Assembly: GCA_000611775.1 (NCBI GenBank)
Contig: KK106985.1
Location: 2,332,527 to 2,396,526, forward strand
Reading direction: 5' to 3'
Length of the DNA: 64,000 nt
Origin: Umbilicaria muhlenbergii
Lineage: Eukaryota > Ascomycota > Lecanoromycetes > Umbilicariales > Umbilicariaceae
In this document: positions 21,701 through 32,417 of the stretch, piece after piece
How the letters are laid out: each line of letters starts with the position of its first letter
Numbering within the stretch: the stretch's first letter is position 1
Made by a program: the position numbers and the translations under genes
Notes under the pieces: generated by a model
Seen by the model: only the letters and a program-made list of their open reading frames with translations
What the model was told of the DNA's origin: nothing
The model's database searches: none

Positions 21701-22718
21701 TCGAAACCCGGTGTGGCACCGAATGTGCGAGATCTACGCAACTTAGCGGGCGACCTGCGAGGTCTCTCTGACGAACTGGTATCTAGAGCTAGAGCCCTGC
21801 GCTTTCTCGAAGCCGTCCGCCGTGTTCAGCTATGGCAATCCGACAGTGCGCCAGCACCTGTGTGTGCCTGCTGTGACCGCAAAGTTTCAGGACCTGAAAA
21901 GATCATCGTCCTTGGACTGTGTGGTCACATTATCTGCGACAAATGTCTGACATCGACTGAGCCGGATGGAAATTGTGTGGTCACGGGTTGTCGCGCCGAC
22001 GCTTTCGACTACCACAAGATTAAAGCCTGTGAACTTCGACATAGAGACCCTGTCATTACGTCTGCACCATTCCGCGGAAAGAAGCTTGAGGAGATCATCC
22101 GGTTGATTAAAAGCATTCCCGCGGAGGACCAAGTGCTTTTGTTTGTCCAGTTTGACGACCTGATGGAGAAGATATCGGTAGCTTTGCGCAAACACGGCAT
22201 TCGCCATTACGCGCTCACCGAGAAAGCCTCCAAGGACGCCCCGGATTGGATGAACGAGTTTCAAGAGAACACGACTGAGACAAAGAGAAAAGTGCTGATG
22301 CTGAATTCCGCCAATGAATCAGCTGCCGGGGCGTAAGTAGATTGATTTTCTGCATCCTGCCTTCAAGCGTCCATGCTAACACCAACTCGACAGGAACTTG
22401 ACCAACGCGAATCATGTCATTTTCGTATCTCCCTTGCTTGCGCCGAGCCAACACCAATACGACGCATCCCTCACCCAGTGTATTGGACGAGCTCGCCGCT
22501 ACGGGCAGGAAAAGGTGGTCTACGTCTACCGCTTCCTGTCACTCAAGACCATCGATGTCGACATCCTTCAGGAGCGGAGCCGGGAGAAGCTGGTGGAGCA
22601 GCGGAGGGATGTGTTCAAGCTGATGAACGCCAGCGACGTCCCACCGGAGCTGAAAGGCATCGAATGGGGTTCAGGCTTCGTCACGTCTGTGCCGCAAGAT
22701 TTCACGGAAGGGTCGTAG
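15727..22718 (+). CDS. DNMT5: DNMT5-type DNA cytosine methyltransferase fused to a RING/SNF2 ATPase
   Basis: Seven exons: 15727-16414, 16464-16611, 16661-17395, 17454-20872, 20921-21024, 21077-22332 and 22394-22718. They stay in frame and give about 2,224 residues. After a disordered basic/acidic N-terminus come methyltransferase motif I (MCSGTESP, about residue 213), the catalytic Cys in GFSCVDFS (about 300), ENV of motif VI (about 342) and GCITPTG...TRGG (about 545). A Cys/His cluster (CEHCEHTACEKC) lies near 690. The SNF2 part has DEVGYGKT (about 1311), DEYTYVD (about 1592), a RING finger (about 1960-2003) and QCIGRARRYGQ (about 2145). This is DNMT5 architecture: ATP-dependent maintenance methylation of CpG, best known in Cryptococcus. 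I see no N-terminal chromodomain. The first ATG is used, but the frame is open upstream to 15541. Confidence 0.93.
20352..20471 (+). repeat. 12-bp coding tandem repeat (Ala/Thr/Asp-Gln) in the SNF2 region
   Basis: About ten units of 12 bp based on GCTGCTGCTCAG, with variants GCTACTGCTCAG and GATGCTACTCAG. They encode AAAQ/ATAQ/DATQ tetrads near residues 1490-1530, between the ATP-binding motif and the DEYT box. All units keep the reading frame, so copy number could vary without breaking the protein. Confidence 0.9.
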
Positions 22719-23572
22719 GCAAGAGCGGTTGTCACGGAGGTCGAGATCGATGTTGAAGGAGACTGGAGACAAGAACGTGTGCCTGATATTTTCGATGCAT
22801 CTTCGTTATGATCGAGATAACTTCGGGCAGCGAGTAGTGTTCGAAGACGTTCCAAGTTTGAGACAACGAGTAGTGTCACTCTGTGTAGCTAGGACTTGGA
22901 ATGCCTTTTAGCAGGGAAAGCGAAATAGAGATGCCTGTTTGACCTGATGCGCATCGTGATTGTGGAGGCGGGCTTCATGGAGGACATAGATGGACATCAG
23001 AGGTGAGCCGGTCGACGTGCGAAGATGACGATGCCCTGCCATGGCCATAGTGAAGTCACCTGCGTTAGACGGCTTGCCCACTTCGAATAACAGGTAGGAT
23101 CTGTCCCAAGCATGCACTTGGCACTTGACTCGCCGACTCCGGTCTGCGACTTTGGATTCGACCCGTACTACCCTACCGTGCGAGCGTGCCTACTTACTCC
23201 AAACTGCAGCAGGTAGATTAGCATACAAGGTAAATTCCCAGTGGTTCCGTCCATACAACGTTGTAGCTTGTTCGACCCGGCTCTGAAACACACCAGATGC
23301 GCGCAGAGTGCAGAAGCCGCCAACCTGACGTGCCTGAATGATGGGAGCTACCGAGCCACTCTCGCCCATTGCCTGCCACGCCGCCCATCACTTTGTCACC
23401 TTCACTCATCCACCGTCGCAATGTTAATCTGTCAGTTTTGCCTTTCGTTTCCTTGTCCCCTGCCTCCTAAGAGGAGTCTGAGCCGCCTTAGTCACTGATC
23501 CACTTCGATATGCTGTCGCAACAGCAGCAGCATCAGCAACGACATCATTCCTCCTCACGTTAGACGAGGAAA
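22719..23572. other. Intergenic, no gene recognised
   Basis: Spacer between two plus-strand genes. Only short frames on either strand. A CAG/CAT-rich run (AACAGCAGCAGCATCAGCAA, 23519-23538) lies in the presumed leader of the glycosyltransferase gene. Confidence 0.45.
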
Positions 23573-25005
23573 ATGGGTCTCCGCGATCGCCCTGGCTTTG
23601 AAATCGCTCAGAGTTGTATTTCTGTCTTACGGCGACATTACATCCTTAGCGTCGCCGTCGTTGTCACCTGCTGCCTTGCCCTCGTGCGATTCTATCCGTC
23701 CGAAGACCCCTGGGCGGACTCGTCGAAATTTACGGGAACTCCTTTTTACACCTACACGATGCCGAACAAGTACAAGTTTAACGGCACCTGGGACTTCCGG
23801 CGGGACGAGAAGAACTACCGGTTGGATGATGTGCAATGTCAACTGGCCTTCCCGGGTCTCTTTGACGAGGTTGATAGAGCAGTAGAAGATCGACGCAACA
23901 GGCCCATCACTTTCGAAGAGCTCGAAAGTATACCTATGATCAACGGCTACGTGAGGGGAATGATTTATGGCCAAGAGGTGGGCTTCTCTCTCCTTCCGCT
24001 TTGCCTGCCACGAAACAACTAGTCGGGGGCAGTCTCCCGATATTGGCTGACATTTGTGCTGTTGCTGTGCAGCTCTACATCATAGCCACCGAAGGCAAGA
24101 TTTACTCTCGCGAGTTTGCCACGCTGCATTCTCTTCACCGTGCCCTGCTCACCTCCCCCGATCCCCTCCCAAATATCGAATTCACCTTCATCTCGGATGA
24201 CCGTATCGGTTCACAGGCCACATGGACCTATGCCCGGCGTGCCGAAGATACCGCTATCTGGTTAATCCCCGACTTCGGATACTGGGCCTGGCCCGAAACC
24301 AAAGTTGGTAGTTATGGTGAGGTGCATCTGAAGGCACAATTGGCAGAGACTGAAAGACCCGGGTTCTGGGAAGGGGGGCTACCACCAGGCGGGGGCTGGA
24401 CCTGGGACCGCAAACATAGTAAGTTGGTATGGAGGGGTGCGACTATGGATCTCGAGGTACGGGAGAAATTCATCAACGTAACGCGGAACAAAGATTGGGC
24501 GGATGTGCGCACCGTCACCTGGCATAACGAGGACTCGATGCGCGACGACCTCCTGAGCATGGATGCCCATTGCGCCTACAAATTTGTTGGTCATGTCGAG
24601 GGAAACAGCTACTCGGGGCGCCTCAAATACCTACAGAATTGCCGTAGCGTGATCGTCGCGCACGCCCTGGACTGGATACAGCATTATCAACCCTTGATGC
24701 GGTCATCAGGCTCGGAACAGAATTATGTGGAAGTCCAAAGGGACTTTTCGGACCTGGAGAGCACTATGAAAGTGCTGCTCACGATGCCGAAGAAGGCGAA
24801 AACTATCGCGGACAATAGCGTCATGACATTCAGAGAGAGATATCTGACGCCAGCGGCCGAGACTTGCTACTGGCGACGACTGATTCGCGGGTGGAAGGAA
24901 GTCACTTTTGAGCCCCAATTTTGGAATCAGACGACTGAAAAATGGCGCGGCGTACCTTGGGAGAGCTTTGCCTTGGAGAGGAGGTTGGAGTGGGATCCCT
25001 ACTGA
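23573..25005 (+). CDS. Glycosyltransferase family 90 (CAP10-like) type II membrane protein
   Basis: Two exons, 23573-23977 and 24073-25005, with a 95-nt intron (GTGGGC to TGTGCAG, branch GCTGAC), give 445 residues. The N-terminus has a single signal-anchor helix (ILSVAVVVTCCLALVRF, about residues 25-41), which suggests a Golgi type II enzyme. The lumenal part shows the GT90/CAP10 pattern: FTFISDDR, WLIPDFGYWAWPE, KLVWRGATMD, MDAHCAYKFVGHVEGNSYSGRLKYLQNC and a late LTMPKKAKTIADN block. In Cryptococcus, CAP10-family enzymes act in capsule xylosylation; in ascomycetes most are uncharacterised. Acceptor and sugar are not predictable here. Confidence 0.88.
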
Positions 25006-25704
25006 GCGGCGTGAAGTTCGTCTTTCCATATTTGGCAAGACAACAACCGAACCTAAAGATCACGCCATACGAAGCTCAGAGATCTGGAAAATGCCTACAC
25101 TACGTGGGATGTTAGATCGAGTCGAGCAGCCATGAACTTGCACTGGCTTGGGCGTTTTTGTCTCTGCTTATGATAGATAGATACCCTTCACATATAAGGA
25201 ATTGGGACGGGCGCGGTGTTTTAAAAATGTCTATAGGTCCTTGCATAGCGTGGGGTACAGCAGTAGAAGTCATTGTAGCCCGATCATCAGTTCATGTGGT
25301 TTGGAGCAAAAGAGATCGAGGGGGCTCTCAGTGGCAGACCGACAACGAAAGTTATGTTAGGAATCCCACGAGTGCAACTTTAAACCTCAACGATTCATAC
25401 GGCATCTGCACACTTGATCCTCTTCAAACGTTTCACTTTGCTGCCGACGTATCGTGCGAATTTCCTGTGGCTGATGAATGCCCACTCATTCTGATGGCAC
25501 GCCTCCTGGTAATAGGTGGTGCTTCTCGTTGTCTTTTCGAGCTGCCGGTAGTCATAATTGCACAAAGGGTGAATCTATTAACTCATGTATACATCGTAAG
25601 GTCAGATACTGAGGGAAGATTCTATCTATCATTCAGACTGAGTAAGGGGGTATTTCAGTGTGACATGCAACGCCATCGCTATGCTTCGAACATCCTACAA
25701 GTGC
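25006..25704. other. Convergent spacer with an unassigned open frame
   Basis: A plus-strand frame is open to 25718, with a first ATG near 25170 (MIDRYPSH). It has no recognisable domain and runs into the 3' end of the opposing phospholipase gene, so I treat it as chance or untranslated sequence. Confidence 0.4.
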
Positions 25705-28700
25705 TCAGCGCCGCATGACCCGTTGCCTGGAGAGTAGCTGCGAGATCATAAAGTGACTGACGTCCTCATCCGCCCAATAGGACAGATGGCTGGCTATGCT
25801 GGCAATCAAAGAGATATCAAACACACCCCTATAGGAACATGGTAAGCAAAGTCCGCTCTCCGTCAAGTACGGGGTTGCTTGGGCCAACAATGGCCACGGA
25901 AAGAGCATTGACTTACTCCTGAATGCTGAAATCCACCCTTCCGTTACTGTTGAGGGCACGGACTTTTGCCTCTTCTCTCCTGAGGCGCTTTGCACGGTCC
26001 TCGGCATCTTGCCACTCCGGGCTGGGCCCTAGATGTTTTTCTTCATCGCTCTGTTGACTTCTCCTGCGTTTCTGAAACCCTGCGTAGAGAGTCTCGATCT
26101 CGCCGTCTATCAGCACTGGAGGATGCTCCACAGCATGTCCCTCGCCGCTCTCGTCTTCTGTCGGCGGTGACTTTTTAGCGTTGTCTTGCAGTTCCTCCGC
26201 CGAAGCCACGCTACCTAGGGAATTTTTCATTCCTGCACCTATCGATAAAAGAGTCTCTGTTGCTGGCTGCGGCTGTGGGGTAGCCGTCGGTTGCATGCCC
26301 CCTGGGCGATCCTCACCCATCAAACCCAAACTACGATTCAGCAAGCTGCTTGCAACGCCAGACGTAAGATTGGACCAGAATCCAGAAACACTCTGGCCTA
26401 CACGAGCACCAATACCAGTGATCCCTTGCCCTTGCACACCAAAGATCCCTTTTTTTGTGTATGGTAGTGCTTGGGGTTTTAACGCAGTCATGGCAGGGGT
26501 GATGAGTGGCTCAATACGATAGGCGATGGGGTCTGTAGGATGAAAAATGTTGAAGAGCTGCCGGCACTTGGGCGAAGAGATAGAGATAGAGAGAAGGTTT
26601 GAGTTCTTCTTTGCAGAGGCGTCAGTGGCCGTGGATGATGAACCGAGGAAAGGATCATCCATAGAGTCCGGGTCTAGCGGGCTCTGAGCGGGCAAAGCGT
26701 CTGGCGACCGCCGACCAGCGATCGTGCGTCCTTTGAGCATCTGAAACAGTCCAATGGGTGAACCCAAGCAGTAGAAGTCCTCCACGTCAAAGTCGAGGCT
26801 GAGGTCGCTATTAGTATGGGCTACGGTACCGGTGTTGCTTCGCTTCTGTTTTGGACTAACCCTCTGCCGACAGAGAATATCAAACAGTATCGCAGAACCG
26901 AGCGAGTGGCCAATAAGGCTCACTTTGCCTTTGAAGTACGGGTTGCGCTGCAGGAAAAGATGGTAGATGCGATTACATTCGCGTTGCACAATACCAGCGA
27001 TATGTTCCCTATAAGCACTCTGATAGAGCAGGATGTCCAAGGCAAGATCCGTGATAAGGTTTCGAACAGCCGGGACGCCGTCCACAGTGATGTCGGACAG
27101 ACTAGGGTAATCCTCCTCATCTCCGAAGTCTACATCAGTGAGATCTTGTTCTTTTCGATTCTGCCTGAGACTCTGCTTTGGAAAGTCGAGTAGATGTCGC
27201 CAGACCACTGGTAAAACCTGGACACGGCAGTTCTTAGGCAATCTATCGACTTCCGAATTTAGGGCTTGAAGGTCCGGCGAGCTTTGATAAACACTTTTGA
27301 GGGTTTTCCGCAGAACGTTGACATCGTGGATGAAGTTGACACTTTCCAAACGCATCCCAAGGCGCTGTCCGATACCATGTGTTATGAGAATAAGATGCTC
27401 TATCTCTCTGCCTTGGTCCTGGCCGTCTACATCTTGATAATCATCTTGTATTTCCTTCTCGTCACGTTTGCGAACTTCTTCTTCCTGCTTCGCAGGATCC
27501 TCGGCTTCGGGAGAAGTAATGAAGTTGGACATCTGCCGCTCCAGAGCGGACCTACGAGACTCTGACTTGACCTCTGGATTCTGCACCATCTTCTCATCAA
27601 CAGTAAGCTTGTCATCAGTACCAAGCGATCCAGGGATCGGCTTATCGTGGGCCGAAGAGCTGCGTCGTCTTTCAGAGGCCAGCTTCTTAATACTGTCCTG
27701 AGCCTCATCCTTGCCGTCTTTGGGCTTACTGCTGTCAAGGTAGCCACGAACGACCTTGACACCACCGAGATGGCCACCGCCTGCAAATCTCTGATACACT
27801 GTACTGCTCATGCGTGAGAGGAAATCATCGGTTAGAAGCCACGCGACTGTCGAATCTTGGTAAGTAACGACTGAATTCATATAAGCGCCAAACAGCCTAT
27901 GTGACTGCAAATGTAGCTTTCCCGGGCTTGCGGTGGGGTGTGCCGGTGGATTTGTAACAGCGGCATCTGATCTCCCCCTCAGGTCGTCTGCGGATAGTCT
28001 CTTCTGGGGTTTCGAGCTATTACTTCCATCAAGGCTTCCAAGATCATGACCAGGTTCCAGCGACGTAGGTCTGGACGGTGCCTGAGAAACAGATCTTTGC
28101 GATTCAGGCGGTTCCTGTCTCCATGGCCTAATCTTAAGGTAGCCTTCTTCTAGTTGCGTCGCAAGGTTCTCGTCACAAGGCCGCAGCGAAGAGCCTTCTT
28201 GATAGAACCAGCTGCCCCTTGTACAAGCATATATCGGGCCGAGCCAGTAACTAGGAGCTAGCTCTCGATTCTCAACATCCACGTCGAATAGGAAGTCCTC
28301 GTTGACAGGAACTTTAATCCTCCCTCCCTGCTCCTTGCCTGTTGAGTCGTCGATGCTTGTGTTGTTCTTCGATCCGGCCTCAGAAACAGCTTGTGCACGG
28401 CTTCCATAGGGAGCGCCAAGATCAGCTTTTGAGCTTTCCTTCTGCGCTGCCTCATCATCGTCATCGGCCAATTTCTGGAATGCTGATTCGATCGCGCGAG
28501 AGTCACGAGGAGAGAAAGCTACGAACTTCTTTGGGAGCGGAGTTGGCTTCACCCCAGCTGGAGATTGTCCAAGGGCCAACGGCTTTCTTTTGGGTACCTA
28601 TTGCTACGGTTTAGTACCAGCAGAAACCAGGAGGGCAATAGTAATCTTGAGCCGACGAAATACTACTCACATCCACCGCGTAATACCATCTAACATTTAG

Positions 28701-28886
28701 AGAAGGGCAATCCGCAGGATAGTCACGTAGACTGAAACGATGACGCGGATTAACAATATGGTCACCTCCCTGCTGCGTGCCTAGGCCACCCGCGGTGTAC
28801 GCCCCATCTTCCTTGCTGTCTAGTTTGGGGGTGTTGCTTCTCGAAGTCCATGGTGAGAACGACTCGAGAAACCCAGCGGCAGTCAT
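25705..28886 (-). CDS. DDHD-domain phospholipase (PA-preferring PLA1 family)
   Basis: Three minus-strand exons, 28886-28671, 28597-25917 and 25828-25705, encode about 1,006 residues. The introns are 73 and 88 nt; the second donor GTAAGT overlaps an apparent stop. The N-terminal part carries NVRWYYAVDVPKRKP and a WWE-like segment (SYWLGPIYACTRGSWFYQEG). The lipase elbow SLIGHSLGS (catalytic Ser about residue 635) is followed by the DDHD region. The last exon completes it: GRVDFSIQEGVFDIS, then SYWADEDVSHF with the metal-binding Asp/His. Members hydrolyse phosphatidic acid and related phospholipids at ER or Golgi membranes. The start is the first ATG; the frame extends a little upstream without one. 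Confidence 0.92.
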
Positions 28887-29321
28887 CCTACCTCCCCGGG
28901 GCAAGCGGAGGAGATTGAAGCGGGCCAACGTGATGAGATACTGTCAGCATCTATGTGTGTGAAAGATATGAGGACTGCGAGCACAGCTGCTGTCGCATGT
29001 CCAATAATACAGCCCTTGCTCTACGTCATTGACGCTAACTGTAAAAATACCCTCTGGTAAGGTATTATAACCACAACTTTTTGTCCAGATGGAAGTGACA
29101 GTCGTCAGCAGGGAATTCTCTCGCCAACTCAGGGACGCAAGGCCTTTCCGGAAAATCATCAAAGTGGGAATCCTAGAGCTCGATAGCTTCAGGGACTGCA
29201 CGTTGGATCTTCTTCCCGAATCCTCTTGTCGTCGCAACCTGGGGGTTCCCCAGCCGCAGACCGGCACTGACTTCGACCATACGCCTGCTGTCTACAGTGA
29301 GCAGCAACATCATCTGAAAGG
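28887..29321. promoter_or_regulatory. Head-to-head intergenic region (phospholipase / thioesterase)
   Basis: 435 bp separate two divergent start codons, so both promoters must lie here. No coding frame belongs to it convincingly. I cannot point to specific factor sites. Confidence 0.5.
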
Positions 29322-29759
29322 ATGCAATCTTCCGAGCTCGAGCATGTGCAGAAGATCTGGAATCAAATAAAACCAAACAGTACCATCTACAGACTTCTGC
29401 TAAGTGACATCGAGATCACCAGCGCCTCTCACGGAATCATCCATGCGCGTCTCCTTGTTGAACCGGTGCACCTCAATTCGAAGGGCACCCTCCACGGCAC
29501 CGTCTCAGCGTGTCTTACAGACTGGGCGGGTGGACTCGCGATTGCTTCTACAGGACTGGAGAAGACCGGCGTCTCCACAGACATCCACACGTCTTTTGTG
29601 GGGACTGCCAAAGAAGGCGACTGGCTCGATATTGGAGGACGAGCCAGCAAGGTTGGAGGGACATTGGCTTTCACAACCGTGGAGATTCGAAAAATCGTTC
29701 ATGGCAGTGCTGGGCCTGTAGTCTGCATTGGCACACATACAAAATACGTGAAGCAGTAG
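29322..29759 (+). CDS. Hotdog-fold acyl-CoA thioesterase (PaaI/ACOT13 type)
   Basis: An intronless 145-residue protein of normal length for the PaaI/ACOT13 group. The fold signature LNSKGTLHGTVSACLTDWAGG (residues 51-71) carries the HGG-like HGT and the catalytic Asp. GVSTDIHTSFVGTAKEGD and the final THTKYVKQ match fungal members. It hydrolyses acyl-CoA thioesters, probably in mitochondria or cytosol; no clear targeting peptide is visible. Its 3' end faces the quinone oxidoreductase gene 211 bp away. Confidence 0.9.
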   Translation: MQSSELEHVQKIWNQIKPNSTIYRLLLSDIEITSASHGIIHARLLVEPVHLNSKGTLHGTVSACLTDWAGGLAIASTGLEKTGVSTDIHTSFVGTAKEGDWLDIGGRASKVGGTLAFTTVEIRKIVHGSAGPVVCIGTHTKYVKQ

Positions 29760-29970
29760 CTGGAGCCAAGTGCGAAATACTCAGGGCCGTCGAACGCTTT
29801 CTTCTTTGCATCTCACGCAGTTTCACTCCATTGCGTCTGGATTCACTCGGATTGCGAAGATTGAACCCATCCATTGCTTTAGATGCCTTTTCGAGCATAT
29901 GCAATGAAGCTTAAGGCAATTCGGTTGGGAACAAAACTGTGGTTTCTGGTCTTTGGTCCTTGAAGCACTT

Positions 29971-31195
29971 CTATCCTATTGTACAGATGATCTTTCCTTT
30001 CGTGACGTTCTGCTCCATCAACTTGTGTGCTTGTACAATTGCTTCAAACGGGAACACTTTCTCCACGAATATCCTGTAGCTTCCATCCTTGAATTTTGGC
30101 AATGCGTGGTCCTCCAATGTGTCTCTCAATTTGCCTTGATAGACTGTATCTCGACTTCTCAGACTGCTGCCTTCAAACCTCAGTCTTTTTCTTATGAACG
30201 CCCCCATGTCCACACCTGCAGGGAGCTTCGTTCCGCTCATCGCCCCAAGATGCACGATACGGCCGTCTCTGGCCGCAACATCAAGGTTGCTCTGGAAATA
30301 GTTTTGTCCAATGAAGTCGATTACGATATCCACACCCTTCCCATCGGTGGCTTTTAGTATCTCTTGCGCCCAGTCCTGTGTATGATAATTGAAGCCTGCG
30401 GTCGCCCCGAGCTCTTTACAGAAATCAAGCTTCTCCTGCGAGCCCGCAGTCACGTAAATGGCAGATGCGTTATCAGCGCGGGAGAGCTGGATACCGGCGA
30501 TCGAAACAGAGGAGGCACCCGCATGCCACAGGATGGACTTCCCCGGGGCGAACTCCCCGACGAGGTACATGGCCTGAGTGGCTGTTATCCAGGTCTTTAG
30601 AGATGTTAGCAGGGAAATTAAAGGCGGTCCTCCGGCGTCCCAACGTACCTCTGGAATGCCGGCGGCCTGCTCCCATGACAACTCTTTTGGCTTGTGGATA
30701 AGCATGTGCGTCGAGACCGCGATATACTCCGCATATGCTCCTGCGCCGCCTCAGCAAACTCGCCAGGACACCGCATTCTGTACGGTACCTTGAAAGACGA
30801 ACCTCCATAAGCCAGCCCGAATACCTCATCTCCAACTTTGAAGCTCTCCTCTGCTCCGTTACCGAAACTCTCAATAACACCCGAGAACTCCACGCCTAGA
30901 GTCTTTGGTGCTTGAGGAGGTACGGGATATTGGCCCTCGCGTTGAAGCAAATCCATACGGTTGAGACCGAAGGCTTTGACCTTTACTATCGCGTCCGTCT
31001 CTCGCGGCTGGGGTTTGGGTATCTCGGTGATGAATAGTGCATCAGCGTTGCCTTTCCCACCCTTGATATCTATGCCAACCTCAGTGTCAGCCCCTTAGCT
31101 ATGGCAGAAAACCTGCGGTCCGAAGCGAAACCGCAACGCTTGCTGGGAACGAGGGAAGATGGTCTCAGGGACGGGCTCCTACCAACAGCTCGCAT
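29971..31195 (-). CDS. PIG3/zeta-crystallin-like NAD(P)H quinone oxidoreductase
   Basis: Four minus-strand exons: 31195-31183, 31069-30803, 30740-30649 and 30594-29971, giving 331 residues. The first exon has only 13 nt and codes MRAV; joined to the next it reads MRAVDIKGGKGNADALF, the usual family start. Introns are 113, 62 and 54 nt. The medium-chain dehydrogenase fold is complete: FGLNRMDLLQREG, TLGVEFSGVIE, GDEVFGLAYGGAYAEY, the NADPH loop HAGASSVSIAGIQLS and GKGVDIVIDFIGQ. There are no zinc ligands, as expected for the quinone reductase branch. It probably reduces quinones or enals with NADPH in the cytosol. Confidence 0.92.
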
Positions 31196-32417
31196 TTTGT
31201 CGGCTATTGCGCTGGTATCCCGTGAGTGGCTGCTTCGAGGAGAAGGTAGATTTCTGAATATGAAACGAGAACCAAGGTCCTAGGTTGTCGTGTGATCGAG
31301 TAATTTGAAGAAAGCGCGCAGTAAAAATGTGGTAAGTGTGGTAGATGCGTCGGGGCCCATCCATGGTGAGCATCAGCGATGACGTCGGGCCTTAGGCCTG
31401 CCGACATGCCGAAGTCAAGGTAAAAGTACCTGGTGAATTTCTAACATTCAGTTTATCACTTTTTAATACTTTCAATAAAATTATGAAATTGAGTTATGAA
31501 ACCACCAAGTTGAGAAAGCAATCTATCCAACTCTGTAAGATTGTTTTCTAACTCGGTGTTTAAATCAAAATTAAATTTAGAATTTTTTGATTAATACCTA
31601 TAATATTAAAAACCTAATAGAGGGATTTAGCCACCCTGGTCATGTTTTTTGAGCATATGTACGCTTTAAGACAGATACAGTTGGTCAGAGTTTTAGTACG
31701 CGTTTCCCTGTTCCAAAACCACTTACACTGCCGTTTACAGTTACCGTACACCCGTGCGCATTTGCTCAAAACCTAAATATGCTCAGTCACTGAACTACGC
31801 TAGCAACTGAGCCAAATTGCTATTGGTTCCATACCCTGTCATCAAAACAGAGACGCGTACTTAAGGCCACTAAGAACTCCGTCTTACCAAAACAGTATTA
31901 AAACGTGCATATGCTCAAAAAATGCTCAGAAACAATACCGGGGTGGCTAAATCCCTCTAATAGAGCTTTTAAAAGTCAAGTATTTAAAAAAATAAAGGTA
32001 GAGTAAGCAGTGCGGAACCAGGCGCAGTGCTTGGGGAGGGCTCAGGGAGGGATGCTGGCGTGCCTGGTAACATGGCGTGCCTGGTAACATGGCGTGCAGC
32101 GGTAAAAAGCACGTTGACATCCGAATGTTGCGATTGTCGAGTGTAGGGCTCCTAAGTTTTGCACTTTTCAATGCTCACCAAAAATCGCTTGCGTTGTTAC
32201 ATGTAAGTGGCGAGAGTGGTAAGGTCGCTGAGGAACGGGTGCCTGCGTCTTACCCCACGTTCTGAAGCTCGCTATCAGGCCCCGCGGTGGCTTCGCGCTC
32301 CACAGACCATCCCATGACATGACAGTTGGACTTTCTCCCTCTTCCTCTTCCTCCTCCTCTTCCTCCACCACAGCCTTCCGACACTCTATCTAGCCACGAC
32401 TTCTGCCAGTGTACGCC
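31196..32417. other. Divergent spacer containing a small transposon
   Basis: Between two divergent genes. The segment from about 31430 to 31620 is AT-rich. The MITE at 31620-31957 fills the middle. A tandem copy of the 15-mer ATGGCGTGCCTGGTA lies near 32055-32090. No coding frame is convincing. Confidence 0.5.
31620..31957. mobile_element. MITE with TA target duplication (Tc1/mariner type)
   Basis: A 338-bp non-coding element. The outer 17 bp, GAGGGATTTAGCCACCC, are perfectly inverted at both ends. Weaker inverted similarity continues inward (TTTTTTGAGCATATG, with about ten extra bases on the right arm). It is flanked by TA at 31618-31619 and 31958-31959. No open frame exists, so it needs a transposase supplied in trans. 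The ends differ from those of the 2.2-kb element at 9965, so that element is not its source. Confidence 0.82.

Noticed and set aside
25170-25718. Plus-strand protein of about 180 residues antisense to the phospholipase 3' end
   Set aside because: No recognisable domain, overlaps the last exon of a clear gene, and sits where 3' untranslated sequence is expected.
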